Positions 14,134 through 26,732 of a stretch of DNA of 64,000 bases are shown here, one piece after another. Location of the stretch: NCBI GenBank assembly GCA_935421135.1, contig OW285187.1, positions 29,761,818 to 29,825,817 on the forward strand, in the 5' to 3' direction. The stretch comes from Bugulina stolonifera. Its lineage: Eukaryota > Bryozoa > Gymnolaemata > Cheilostomatida > Bugulidae. The notes under the pieces were generated by a model. It was not told where the DNA came from and ran no database searches. It saw nothing but the letters and a program-made list of their open reading frames with translations. Both the position numbers and the translations under genes were made by a program. Each line of letters begins with the position of its first letter. The stretch's first letter is position 1.

Positions 14134-14412
14134 AGAGTCTTCTCTCGTAGCTAAGGCTAGTTCCAGCTGATCAGGTCCCCGACCTTGATGCCCGAACAAC
14201 CTACTAGGACTGAACACACTCTTTCTCAAATATAGCACATAGGCGTTGACTCGGGACCGCATGGGTCGTCTTGGTCAACACTATAACTACAAGTACCTGT
14301 CGATCTTTCATGTAATGCAGAAGGCCTAGCACCACTCATAGGCTCTTCCCTTGTGCAAGTAGGTCATCCCTCAACCATAAGAACACTCTAAGAACATTAC
14401 AATATTAGTAAT

Positions 14413-14463
14413 TGCATAGACTGTAAATTATCATAAAATTTATGATAATTTACAGTCTATGCA
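14413..14463. repeat. perfect 25-bp inverted repeat with 1-nt spacer
   Basis: Left arm 14413-14437 and right arm 14439-14463 are exact reverse complements (TGCATAGACTGTAAATTATC...), separated by a single A. A second, weaker hairpin follows at once (CATTGTTG 14462-14469 with CAACAATG 14483-14490). Confidence 0.97.
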
Positions 14464-15261
14464 TTGTTGTTGTTCTTGTTGACAACAATGCTGCTCTATC
14501 ATCACATCAGACAATGTAGTATAACAATAAAAGACGTGTTTTACAAAATAAAATAATGTACTGTACATACACAAGCCATTATTCTGAGAACCAACACAGT
14601 GTGGGTAATGTTTTGAAATAGTAAACTACATTACAATAATGACTTGTACATTTGTACATAGAACTGTGTGTATAGTATACTAACAAACATTCCAAGTCTA
14701 TTATATCTAATGATAATATACATGTAGTATTGTGGTTGCACAAGGCTTGATGAGTTTTATAAGTGATCAAAGCTCCTATTGTTTCCTATGCATCAATTAT
14801 CTGACCAATCACAGCGCAGGAGCATGTTTATAATTATAATTGTTGAGCGAATGTTGGTTAGATGCCCTATTGTTCTGCTGACGTTCATCAAACTAGGGAG
14901 TTGATCTTTACAGCTGACTACCAGCCAAGCTACAAGATAATTATACTTGATACTTCAAGTGTATTGTTATAATATGTAAGTATTTAACTACAATACTAGG
15001 TACATACTCCAAGTTCGTGATTATTCAATAGGTCTACAAAAAATGTAGTGATAATGCAAACTATTGGTGAAGAAAAATTGAAAGAATTTGTATAAATAAG
15101 GTTTTATTGTGATAATCTGTTCCATGACCAGCTAGTGATGTAAGAAATTATTAAATGTTCTACAGTAGCAATCATGGATCCCAATTTCTGGACCATGACT
15201 AAGGGGCCTTAGGGTATACTCATTATGCATGTGCTTTATCACATGTATACCTCAGCTAACT

Positions 15262-15279
15262 CCCCCCCCCCCCCCCCCC
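15262..15279. repeat. poly-C run
   Basis: Eighteen consecutive C residues. Similar C-rich tracts occur at 18129-18156 (interrupted) and 18928-18939. They stand out in an AT-rich region. Confidence 0.95.
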
Positions 15280-16963
15280 AACAAGTAGCTTGTATTTGAC
15301 TGAATTTCTCTTTCGAACACTGAGACTTTAGGGCCTAGTTAACCTTCAATATGAGTAATGTACGCCATAACATTATACTGTACTGAGTACCAACGTATGT
15401 GTAGACCAATTCATATTGCCAGCGGAAAGATAGGTATAATTGTTTTCTTATCTTAATGGTGATGATTAATTTTGACCCTTATATTTTCCAATTCAATCAT
15501 CTATTTGCATAATGATAATGAATTAAACACCTAATTATATAGATTGTATATTGTAAGTATAGTGTAAGTTACTAGTTAGCTAGTAAGAGAGGAATAGACA
15601 TCCATGCATCTGAAAACAGAGTTATTTCTATTTGTACTAAAAGAATTACATAGGTTTTGTTACCATTATTATTATATTATCTTGTTCACATTCTATTTCA
15701 GTTTTTGTTGCCTTTGTTAAATTTGCCTGTTTTGATTCATTTGCCTTCAAGGCTGTAATTTGTGCATTATTTTGAGTTCAGTTAATTCCTTGCACTTGCA
15801 ATAGATAGCCTACCTATGGTTTTGCAGTATGCAACAAGATTAGTGGTTGTTGGAATCGGTTTATAAAATATCTTTTATCAAAGTGATAATTTCCAAAAAT
15901 TGCAGATCCATTGCTTCATCTTCAGCTTATCCAAGTTACATACTTGTATGAAACGATATAGTTAGGAATGTAGAGTTAGCAATGTGGAAGAGAGCAATTA
16001 TCTCATAATATAAAAGGAGTTAATATAGTAGGCTAAAGGTTCATTCTTTTTTTGCAATATAATATTGTCAAATTGGAAATTCAAAAAGCCATCAGCAATG
16101 CCATGAGAATCTGGCTTTGCTCCACTGGACTGTAACTAACACAATACAAATTCCGCGATACAAGTAATTATTATTCACATTGTTCTAAGCTACTACTACC
16201 AATAAACTAGAGGATAGGTTTCAGCTTCAACTAGATAATCATTATGCACATGGTTCTTAGAAACCTTTGCTCAACATCAAGCTCTCAAATTCCACGTAAT
16301 CTCAATCAAGAAATGATGATGACTAAATTCTATCTTATCATTGTACTTCACTTCAGTTTTGGGGTCAACTCTTATTCAGTTTGGGTTAATCTTTAGAAAT
16401 AAAACTTTGGCCTCTATTAGCAAGAGCTGTAGTACTGTCGCCAACACAATGGTTTCTAGCTTTCTGGTACAAAAATGGTCCATAGCTAGTTTCCCTTTAC
16501 TGAGACTATTGGCTCTGTGGCTACTCTACCCAGCAATACTAACAGTACTACTATGATGGCTTAGTACTGTACTATAAAATTAGGGTGGGCCTACATTGTC
16601 TTGTTTAGTTTTGGTATATCAAGTTTCATTGCTAGTCAGAACTAAGTTTAGTGTTTACACATATTTCACCTCACAATCATCTTCACAGCTTGGATTCTGT
16701 GTTTTAGAGGATAATTGGACTCTGGCTGACTGTTCTGACTTACTCACTGGAATAAATAGCTGGAACATCTGGATAGAATTATCTACCCTCTGTGGAATGC
16801 TGACTTACTGAGAGTTGTAGGAAATCATCTACACACTGGATTTTATCTATAATTATAATGTAAATTACTGTCTATTAAAGCACTCATTACAGCTAGAATA
16901 CTACCTAATCAACTTCATTGTTTGAACTTGCTAAATGAATTAATCTACCTCATTAGTATTGTA

Positions 16964-17584
16964 ATGATGAAGGAAAAGTATGTTAGCACAAAGGCTTTGC
17001 CTCCCTCCAAGATACATATCTCTGCAAACCCAATGACATCTCCGCCTCAATATCTCTCATTCAAAGCTCAACCTCCTAGACCTCCGTGTTGGCAGGATTT
17101 TATTGGAAGAAACCTCCACTCTAAGGACCCTATAGACTCAAAACCCAACTTTACTGCATCAAGCACCACCGATTCGGAAAAGAAACACAAAGGTCATAGG
17201 TCAAAGCATAAGAAAACTGCTGGCTTAAAGTCAAAAGGAATCTCTAGTGGCTCTACACAAACTCAAAGCAAATTAAAACGAACCCAATCTGAACCGTGCA
17301 TTTCCGAGAAGGAAATTCCAACAGAAGTCGTTCAGGTTAGACTAACATCTGAACAGTTATCTAAGCAGTCAATAGATGAGGCTAAACGATACTTGGAAGA
17401 TACTTACTACAAATGCTCTCAATGGCTAGCACAGATCTCACCAGGAATGTCAATTCCTCTTGATGATACAGACTTCGAAGTTGGCAGTGGAGATATCGTA
17501 ACCTGTGCAGATGAAACTCACAAAGATATTGTAGACTACCATGCTAAGAGACATAGTCTTGCACTAGACAAGATTCCAGAATGA
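16964..17584 (+). CDS. unrecognised basic/Ser-rich protein, single open exon
   Basis: I do not recognise a family. The open frame begins upstream of tandem ATG codons at 16964 and 16967, which I prefer as start, and runs to TGA 17582-17584, about 206 aa. A possible acceptor (CTACCTCATTAG) lies just before the ATGs, so this may instead be the last exon of a longer gene. Protein features: an N-terminal Pro-rich segment (AQPPRPPCWQDFIGRN), a central Lys/Ser/His-rich basic stretch (KKHKGHRSKHKKTAGLKSK), then a more ordered C-terminal ~90 residues with VRLTSEQLSKQSIDEAKRYL. Codon use and length look like real coding sequence. An AATAAA motif lies near 17945. Confidence 0.65.
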   Translation: MMKEKYVSTKALPPSKIHISANPMTSPPQYLSFKAQPPRPPCWQDFIGRNLHSKDPIDSKPNFTASSTTDSEKKHKGHRSKHKKTAGLKSKGISSGSTQTQSKLKRTQSEPCISEKEIPTEVVQVRLTSEQLSKQSIDEAKRYLEDTYYKCSQWLAQISPGMSIPLDDTDFEVGSGDIVTCADETHKDIVDYHAKRHSLALDKIPE

Positions 17585-20562
17585 TCACTCACAGCTCTGA
17601 CTACTTTGTAGGAGGGCGCTACTAGTTTTGTTCAAGTTTATTGCAGAGAGAAGACAACCTTGCCATCAAGCTTAGTAATATATTTTAGCCTGCAATATAA
17701 CGGATATGTAATTACCTGTTAAATAATGTACAGCACATTGCATGCTTGGTGTAGATCACATTGCATGTACCTACTGTATATTTTGGTGTACTAAATTATC
17801 ATACTAGCAGAGTTAAACGTATGTAGCCATCTAGCCTGCATATAATGTAGATCTACATGCATGTAGTATTATGTAAACTTTTGTAAATAATTATGTTATT
17901 ATCTGAGTGAAATGTTTTATAGACAATCAAAATATATAAATTAATAATAAACAAGCCATCTTTCTGACATCTGTCTTGCAGATCAACTCTCCATTACTAT
18001 TACCATCACAATTACCATTTATGGCAGTACCTGTATACAAACACTGTATAACCTACTTACAATGATAGCACAAATAGGGCCCTAGATTTATAGACCTAGT
18101 CTGGAAAACGATTGTAGTGCTCTCATTCCACCCCCCCCCCCCCGCCCCCTCCCCCCAATAATTAGCAAGTGGGTAGTTGACAGGCCTGAAGCTAAAGGGA
18201 AATCTTGACTGGTTTACTTGGTCATTTTCTAGCATTTGTGAATCAAATCAATCTGCATGCCTGAGCCGATGATGCGATCGTACGTGCAGTTTCCTCATCA
18301 GCTATGGCATGGAATTACTCTCTTGTCTAAGGTGTGGCTTGCGACTGTCACACTAGCACATATTAATGATTAGATTTATGCTAAACAATTCCACAGAATT
18401 GGCAAAAATAGTTGGGAAACAATGGAATAAACAACATATTAGTATAGCAGACTTTGTGCAAGTCCGTTATGCTAGTCGGGCAATTTGCCAAAGGAGTTGG
18501 TATGATGATACTGTGATACTCCCCCAATTGTACCGTTATCCAAATGAAATACATTATAATTACAATCACATAATTGAAGGGCAGACTAAATCCCTACAAG
18601 GACAATGATAGGACTTTATCTAACTATGATCTAGTCACATGTTTATTACTCTTATCTGGTAATGGGATAGACTTGGCTCTAAGCTCTAGAACAATACATG
18701 TAATGTAGAGGGTTCGAGCATACAGGAAGGGTGGTGATAAAAATAGACCACTGGCTAGCCTAGCCAGGATGTTCAGCAGTATTTTTTACAGTTATAATCA
18801 TGACAATAATGCTAGCTGTTTGTTACTAGTGCTTATCATTGTAATACAACCATTGTTTTCTAAACAGCTATAATTGTTGTTAGTTCAATCTTGTTGCAAC
18901 ATCCTATAGTCATCTGTGATATGATATCCCCCCCCCCCCTCCAGTGTTTTATTATCGCAATAACTGATACTAATGTTTACAAAATAATATTCCAAACCAA
19001 CCCATTTCTTCATGATAAGAAAAACAATTAGCCTATTTGATACAATTGAATATCAGCTCATTTTCCTGGTTTTTTACGAGTTTATTGAGAAAACAGTACT
19101 CTTTACAGGCCTTGACTACCTTTATATGCATTCGCTTGGAGCTTTAGCCTTAACCCGAAAGAAAATTCAATCCAAAACAATTTTTCAGCAATAATTTCGA
19201 CTTTTTACATGACTGTAATACACCGGAATTTATTTCATATACGCAAAGTACTAGTACTTGCAGATAGAGGCAGCGAGAGAAGTCTAAATATGAGGTGAGA
19301 ATGTAAAAATTCATAGGTCAAATACAAAGTTGTCCCCCTTAACCACGAATATCAGAGACGGAGGAGGACGACTTCATATTATAATCAATCCGGGATTGGT
19401 TTTTGCCTTTTGGACTTATCATAAAGGTGAACTTAAAAAGAAAATATCAGCAGATGGCAATACCTTGACCTCTCTTCAAACACTGCTTACAGGTTAAAAA
19501 ACAACCACAAGATTTCTATAATAACATGTTCTGAGTAACTACGTGGTATCAATTTATCTACTTTTTCAAGAGTAATATTAGCATAAAAGGTAGATAACTG
19601 ATCACCCTATTATACCTATATTACAATGTAATGCTTATGTAACCATATACAAGACACAAATTAATTTGGCTGTTTGCCACATTAACGGCTTTAAAAGAAG
19701 TGTTTACTGAGGTGCCGGGTTTCGGAGTACTTCTACGAATTGGTAATAATACACAGTGAATCTTCATTTAGCAAAGTACACAGCATGTGCACTCGACTAT
19801 ATTTACACTATTATATAATACCATATGTAGCATATATGTAATATATCATATTATTCAACTTTTATATCAATAACATATCTGATATAGAACTAATACGTGG
19901 CACCTAAAATTACATGAAATAATAATAACACTTTCCAATAATAGTGTGAGTTCGAGAACATATTCATACAGGCTCTACATTAGGGTAGAGCAATACCAAG
20001 GAGTTTTATTGCATCACAGCAGAGCAGTAACCTACATGGAGTGGAGGTTTTGTAAGACTAGTTTGCTATTTCACAACTCCCTTTCACTATTAAGTAAATC
20101 AACTTTCAAAGTTAAACTTTGACAATATGATTGCGATTCTCAAATAGATTTTCACATCAAAGGATGTGACAATGTTTGGCCGCAGCCTCTCAAAATTTAA
20201 TTTGGCAACATATGTCATTTTTGAGTTAAACTTTTAAATATTGCCAACAGAATTCCAATAACCAATTTTGGTCTACACCTACATTATAATTAAAAGTATA
20301 ATTTGTACGAAAATAATGAATCCAAGAGTGCGAAATAATTAGCAAGCGAGTGTTGTATATTGAACTCGAGTGCTGATTGGCTTATGTAAGACAGCAGAGT
20401 TCATTGTATATCCTATGTGTAGCCTGCTGACTCTTCTTGGAGCATTCCCAGGAGTTTTATTGCATCACAGCAGAGCAGTAACCTACATGGAGTGGAGGTT
20501 TTGTAAGACTAGTTTGCTATTTCACAACTCCCTTTCACTATTAAGTAAATCAACTTTCAAAG
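17585..20562. other. intergenic, C-rich tracts and a duplicated segment
   Basis: No gene is supported. Contents are the C-rich tract 18129-18156, a shorter one at 18928-18939, and the downstream copy (19999-20134) of the 136-bp duplication that also covers the end of the neighbouring minus-strand gene. Confidence 0.5.
19999..20134. repeat. 136-bp direct repeat, copy 1
   Basis: Base-for-base identical to 20450-20585, an offset of 451 bp. Copy 2 covers the last codons, stop and start of the 3'UTR of the minus-strand gene 20563-21541. Copy 1 lies downstream of that gene. Confidence 0.97.
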
Positions 20563-20585
20563 TTAAACTTTGACAATATGATTGC
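20450..20585. repeat. 136-bp direct repeat, copy 2 (gene 3' end)
   Basis: Identical partner of 19999-20134. It includes the codons for the terminal residues NHIVKV and the stop of the minus-strand gene at 20563. Confidence 0.97.
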
Positions 20586-21541
20586 TAGTGGTAGTCTTCG
20601 GTCTCATAACTCCGTCACTGCCATAAATATCGTTTTGAATCTCGACATCTACGGGCATGGATAAACTACGCAAATATTTCATCCAGTCCAATTGTATCTG
20701 TTTATGTGCTATAGGAGGCATCCTATTGGCTGTTTGTTTGTCCGTTGGTAAACACCGGAGGTTCTTATACAGGTACTCATTGACTGCCTGGGTTTGAGAC
20801 CTCTTGCTATTCGGAGAGTACCTGGCACTACCTGCTGCTGAATGCATGCTGGCAGTTTCTAGCGGGTGGTGGTTATTGTGACTGACCTCTGCAGTAAAGA
20901 ATGTCCAACATGAAGTCATACCTCAAACATGCATCTATATCTAAATATTATGCTAAGTATGTGTTGTTCAGCGGTTCAAATATATGCATATTATGCATTA
21001 TGTATACCAAACGGAATGCAAAATTTAAGTTGCATATTATTCATAGTTAAAATTTATATTCTGTTGTTTTAAACAGATGCTGGGGTAACAAACCTAGCCT
21101 CAACGTGAGTAGTCAATGTGAAGTGAAGTGCTAAAATACTACTATAGCAATATTGGAATATAGCTATTACACTCTTGTGAACTACTTTTTATAGTATAGC
21201 ATTTCATTTTCACTTCTCTCACCTGTTCCAGTGTGCTTGGCTGACTTGTAATACTTCAATGGCGTCACCATGCATCTCTGTGGTGTCTTGGTTGAGGCAG
21301 CTGGAGGAAGTGGTGGTGGTTGATTACTGCTACTGGCTCCAAGAGAACGTAGAATATTATTTTGCATTCTGTGTCGGCTGTCTCTCACATAGTTGCAAGG
21401 TCGGCATGGAAACGACTTCACTGCGGTGCTAGCACAGTCTTCCGCTGTTTCCATTTTCCTTATCAGACTACCATCGATGTTAACACGCTGCCCAATTGCT
21501 GCCGTTGTCAAAGCTTTCCCTGACATCCTTATACGCATCAC
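20563..21541 (-). CDS. unrecognised two-exon protein
   Basis: I do not recognise a family. Exon 1 is 21541-21223 (ATG ATG CGT...; donor ACAG|GTGAGA) and exon 2 is 20888-20563 (acceptor TTCTTTACTGCAG). Phase 1 joins cleanly to give 645 nt, 214 aa. The first half has Cys-containing KSFPCRPCNYVRDSRHRMQ and a Pro-rich PPPLPP patch. The second half has SKRSQTQAVNEYLYKNLRC and HKQIQLDWMKYLRSL, which look like helical segments. An upstream exon is possible, since TTCTTAG sits just before the ATG. The last codons fall in an exact duplication whose second copy lies 451 bp downstream. The coding call rests on long open exons with a consistent splice pair. Confidence 0.7.
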
Positions 21542-24500
21542 TAAGAAGTCAGTCTACTGACCGTGAAATATACGTTACGTCTATTACTACATTATAACAG
21601 AGCGTGACTGTCCCTTCGTCGCTAGCCACTTAGTCAATATCTGATTGTTTTGAACTATATGACTGTATTCTCCACAATATTGATTTACACAAAATACAAA
21701 TAATTTGATTCCAAACAAATACAGCGACTGACATTGATAATCAATATTAGTTATTAAGTTCTACTTCACTTTCTAGTTATTTCTATTTCTTTCTGTTACT
21801 ACATTAAATTTAGTGAATACAATCAATTATAGTAATCAATAGCTATACATGTATATTGAAAATATTTGACAAACATGGTGATTATTTGAAATTATTCACC
21901 TAATAGATTTTATGAAACCATAGTGTAATAGGTAATGGTCATGTATGTACATGTACTATACCTATATGACATGTAGGTCAACTTGAAATTGTATGCTATA
22001 CTGGTACTCATAGCATAATTTTCTATCTTATTTTAGAGTGTAGACATGATTTATTTTCGATACAAAAAGACGATAAAATGCATTGTAGTATATTATGGCA
22101 GTTACATTGTACATATACAAAGCAGATTGTATAAAAATATGACTACAATTAATTTGGCAACAATGCTTCCTATTGTTGCACAACTAAATAATCGAAAACA
22201 ATCAAATGAAAAATTTGGTTTTAAACCTAAATACTATTTGGTGTAGCTTTAATCTCAACAACTACATTTATAACATTGATTATTATGTGAACTCACTTGT
22301 TACACACAAAGTTGGATTTCGATAGACTATTAAGACTAATGCTGTGAATTTTATGACTGCCTCATGGCTGTCAGGATTACTACCTATACTTTACTCCATG
22401 TAAGTTAAAACAGTAAATATGTTCAGTTTCATATCATAGTTTTATGTTTATAGAAATTACCTGTTCCTCTATCTTATGGAAAGGTCTCGTATTGCTGCGC
22501 AGCAAAGGCCACATTACACAGGAAAAAAATTGGCCAATTGTCCAATTAGTGAATTACCAGTAGGTAAATGCTATTGAACAGTTTTTGCTACTGGACCTGG
22601 ATGAAACAGAAAAAACTCTAATAAAGATTTGGGAGTTGTCATTTCACGCTTCGCTGGCAATTACGTTACCATGTGACTATAGTCTATAGTACACTATACA
22701 AGTGATTATACACCATCTAATTCACTAACTAATGAAGTCCATCATGTATTTATTGGGAACAATTAGGTTGTGTATAATAACCAGTCACTACCATAGAGTT
22801 ATCCTCTCTATCTTACTCTATGATCACTGCTGCTAACAAGTAACCTGAAGCAAGACAAAATGATTGAATCAGAGAGTTACCTTCTCTATGGTTTATACAA
22901 TCATATCAATGCACAATGTGAGCAGATTATAATCATCACCATTACTATCAAGGTACATTTTTAAAGTTATCTTCTCTTTAGGCTACATCAAGATAGGACA
23001 GCTTCTGAGCAACACAGATAGTGCACTACCACATACAATTTGTGTATAAGCTCATATGCACACATTTACTCAGGTACAATGTAGTATGTAGGCTTAATAA
23101 TTTCATTTGAATTCCTTTAGCATTATAATGTTATCTATTGTATATTAACATGTTATCTGTACATGTATTGAACAAATTCGACTTGTAAACTCATTTTAGG
23201 TATAAACACAAATATATCTGATATACATGTAGATGTGTTACTTGCTGTATATGTTGCAGAGACTTTCAAATAGTTATAAACTATATTGTATAATATCCTA
23301 GTACAAGTAGCTGTTGATAAGTTGCAAACATTTAAAATACTTTGCAAGTTTAACTGTGCATGCAATCTTTAGGTTACAATTTGAAGAATATTTTTTAAAA
23401 GATAAATCATGACATGAAGTGTCTAAGGTACATGTATCTCCAGCAGCAAGAAATGGTTGGAGCTCGTTTAACTTGTTTCGCCCCTTTATTTTACATGGAA
23501 ACACAACTTTCACTCAAAAAATCCTAGCAATATGTAAGAGTGCATTGCCTTACATAGTGTATCATTATTATATCGAGATTTCGATTGACTGTAAAACCCT
23601 GGAATTATCCTTAAATATGTTTCAGCATTATGAAGATGCCTACTGGCCTGCAATCTATCTCAGTCAAAACCGACCAATGTAGCTTTTGCTGACTTATGCA
23701 ACAGACTTTGGTTCATGACTTGTAGCAGACGGTAGATTACAAATATGAGCAAATGAAGCATTGATTGTGAATTGTCACCGAAATCGTATGTCTGACACAA
23801 TCAAATAATACATCATACGTATATATTGTAGATTTGACCCAAGCGTTTTCTAACACTGTAAATTTATTTTAAATTCAAAGTAATTTTATAAAATACATTT
23901 ACATGACTGTATTAAGTACACATAAGTGGTAACAATACTCTTATGTACTACATAGTACAGTCTTTTGTTGCTCCTTAGCCAACATTTCTGATAATTTTTT
24001 AACTTACTTGAGTTTTACAACAGTAGATACAATACAATGCATGCAAAATACATGATATTATTGCTGTACAAGAAAAATACACCTACACTGCTGTTTATAC
24101 AAAACAGCGTTACTGAATTAGTCGCTTTTAAACCCCCAGCAGCATACAGTGATACATCACAATATTATTTTGGTATGTGCCGCTCTGACTTGCATTGGTG
24201 AGATTTTCCTTCAAACAACATGATAGATTGTATAAATTAGATACCTAATGCGTATTTACCATGCTTCACTTCTAAGAATAATACACAGTTATCAAATTAT
24301 ATTAAAAAGGAATTATTCCTGTAAAAGATGGAACAAAGAATGCTATTTCTGCTGCTCTCCAAGGAATAAGGTGATACACACACAGTCACATACACAGCTA
24401 GCTACAGCTTCAACGCTTAGAAAGATTCACAGTGTCATAAATTATGACTTCTGTAGAGTATTACATTGTATTATGCGACTCTGTAAAACTGTAGTGTTTT

Positions 24501-25862
24501 ATTTATAGAATGTAGGCTATATTAATTATAATTAAAGGTTGGTAAAATGGTCTCTATTAAAACTAGAATTAATTAGTTTACATATATGTAAATAGGTAGC
24601 ATCACCATATCCTGCAATTCAGTGCTGCTATTTTGGTTTCATTCCCTAGCTAATTAATAGTTGTTATAAATTTACTCTTTCTAGAAGAAAAGAGCTGCAA
24701 AACACTATAATTATGTTGATATACGTGTATAAATATTGTAATGTTACATGTCCCTCGATATTTAATTGTGTTAGGGTAGGATACACTCACGTGGTTACTT
24801 GTGCATATCTTCATTATAATACTGTACATGTGCAATTATAGCGTATATAAGTTATCAGCCTTGGTATTGTAACTACATTGTACATACACAGTATTTGTGA
24901 TATTCATTTGTATTAGAAGTAAACTATGTCATTAAATTAAATAAATTTGCATTTTATTTGTAGTTATAATACTGCTATTGGTAATAATTTGTAATATATT
25001 TTAGTAGGAAACCTTACATGTACATGTATGTCTAATTCTCCGTATATTCCTTAGTAACTGACTCTATAGACCTCATTGGGCGAATACGTAGCCCACAAAA
25101 TTTGCTGCTAAGCAGTAGTAAATCTCATACTTTCTGAACTTCAATTACTGTTATAAAACAACATGTTATATAAGCATGTTATCTGCAATAACTTAAAATA
25201 TACTCAATTTGTACTCAATTATAAGTAGGCAGTCATTACTAGACTCTCAGCCACTGGTGAGTAAAATGACAGGAAAGCATAACTCCCATAGTCTATCCAA
25301 GGGAGACATAGCCTATGGTACATTCTATGTGTGTATTATTACCATGCCTATGCAAATAGTAACACACTGTTTGTTTGCTCTTTCAACACACCTGTGACAT
25401 ATCTTTACCTAGTATTATTGGTAATTAAGAACTCGGCTATTAATATAATTAAATCCTTTATTCAAATAACAACAAAATTTGAGTTATTATTTGCTATAAT
25501 TAAGACTATAAAATATTTATAAAAAATATAACTAATGGATGGACGTATGTACTGAATGGTCCCAATATATAATTACTGATAGCTTGAATTGCAAATCGAT
25601 TTGGCAGGTTCTATTATATAATAATATTTTAATGGAGAGATGACATGTTTGGTTACTATTCACTAAATTAACAGTATTGTGGCATAAAATCAATGAAACA
25701 TCATATGTCATTTGTTAAAAAAAGTTGTGAGTTGAAATTCTTTAAGAGAATATAAGAACAAAAAATTAGCAAATCTTTGAATAGTATACTACAGAATAAA
25801 AAAGTATATTTGCTACAAAATTTGGAGTGGCAAGTTTGACAATAAGTAAGTGTAGCAATTAA
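21542..25862. other. intergenic, no gene recognised
   Basis: AT-rich with only short, low-complexity open frames. Near 22793 and 22883, CCATAGAG and CTCTATGG form a short imperfect inverted pair. Nothing else is supported. Confidence 0.5.
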
Positions 25863-26732
25863 TTAGATTGTAGGAATAGATAAAACCTCCGAACATTTGC
25901 CTTCCTGTTTATGAGCAGCCTCCACTGATTTCACCCAATTGAAGACACTTTCAAATTTGGCAGCATCCATATATGGTGAAGGCGGGGAAGACTGTTTCCA
26001 TACTCCGTGTGTAGCTCCTTCTTGTGCCGTAATAACCAATGTGTTACTCCGCGTTAGTTCTAATACCTTGTCACTAGAAATAGTTTCCATCTTCTCATAT
26101 GTAGATTGTTTTTGTAAATCATTGTGTCTTTCCCCAAACGGCATTTTATTAAATTTCGGCATTTGAAGAGTGATTTTTGCATTTGGAGAAACATCTGTTG
26201 TTTTAGAGGCAAAAGATTTCTGTTTTGAGTTCCACGCAGTTCCAGCTAGTGCCCTTGTGTCTGCAGAGAGAACTTTGGACAAGTCACTGCAACTTTTACG
26301 CTGGGTAATAGTATTCGCGCTACTGTTTGATTTGGACGGAGAGTTACCATTAACGTCTGCAAGCGAACTCTTTTGCCGTGCGAGCTTAGCTAATACTGTC
26401 GACTCCTTTCGTTGATACCTGCATCTGTGTTGTAGCTTCAGTTCCATTAGTTGTGATTGAATAACCTCTGCTAAACATTTGTTCCTTTGATGCACCGATT
26501 TAGAGTTAGTAACTGGACTTACTGCTCCCATGTTTATAGACGGCAGTTTATTTTGTATTGGTGTAGACGGAGCTCTAAAGAAATTGCTAAGCGCTGCCGC
26601 TGGTAGAATTCCTGAGTGATTGACATGAAGTGTCTCTGGCTGTAATTGATAACTTGTACGCTCTTTCCGCCTTGTAGGAACAGCAGTAGAGGTCATTGGT
26701 AAAACCATCGTAGATTGCTGTGACTCCACCAT
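25863..26732 (-). CDS. unrecognised Ser/Thr/Lys-rich protein, one open exon
   Basis: No family is recognised. A 289-residue open frame starts ATG GTG GAG at 26732 and stops at 25863, far longer than chance in DNA this AT-rich, and is less AT-rich than its flanks. It is polar and probably largely disordered. Notable segments are an N-terminal basic TRRKERTSYQLQPETL, a Gln/Leu/Lys-rich LAEVIQSQLMELKLQHRCRY likely to be helical, Ser-rich linkers, and a C-terminal ESVFNWVKSVEAAHKQEG that looks like a short amphipathic helix. A further 5' exon cannot be excluded, because CAG precedes the start by a few bases. It could be a cytoskeletal or ciliary scaffold, but nothing visible proves that. Confidence 0.65.
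   Translation of the reverse strand: MVESQQSTMVLPMTSTAVPTRRKERTSYQLQPETLHVNHSGILPAAALSNFFRAPSTPIQNKLPSINMGAVSPVTNSKSVHQRNKCLAEVIQSQLMELKLQHRCRYQRKESTVLAKLARQKSSLADVNGNSPSKSNSSANTITQRKSCSDLSKVLSADTRALAGTAWNSKQKSFASKTTDVSPNAKITLQMPKFNKMPFGERHNDLQKQSTYEKMETISSDKVLELTRSNTLVITAQEGATHGVWKQSSPPSPYMDAAKFESVFNWVKSVEAAHKQEGKCSEVLSIPTI

Larger units (their letters stand above)
10160..16950. other. gene-poor region after BORCS6
   Basis: I see no convincing protein gene. It holds a four-unit minisatellite (11417-11610), an LTR-like segment (13851-14133), a perfect palindrome (14413-14463) and an 18-base poly-C run (15262-15279), listed separately or in the findings. Remaining open frames are short and lack recognisable domains. 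Confidence 0.5.
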
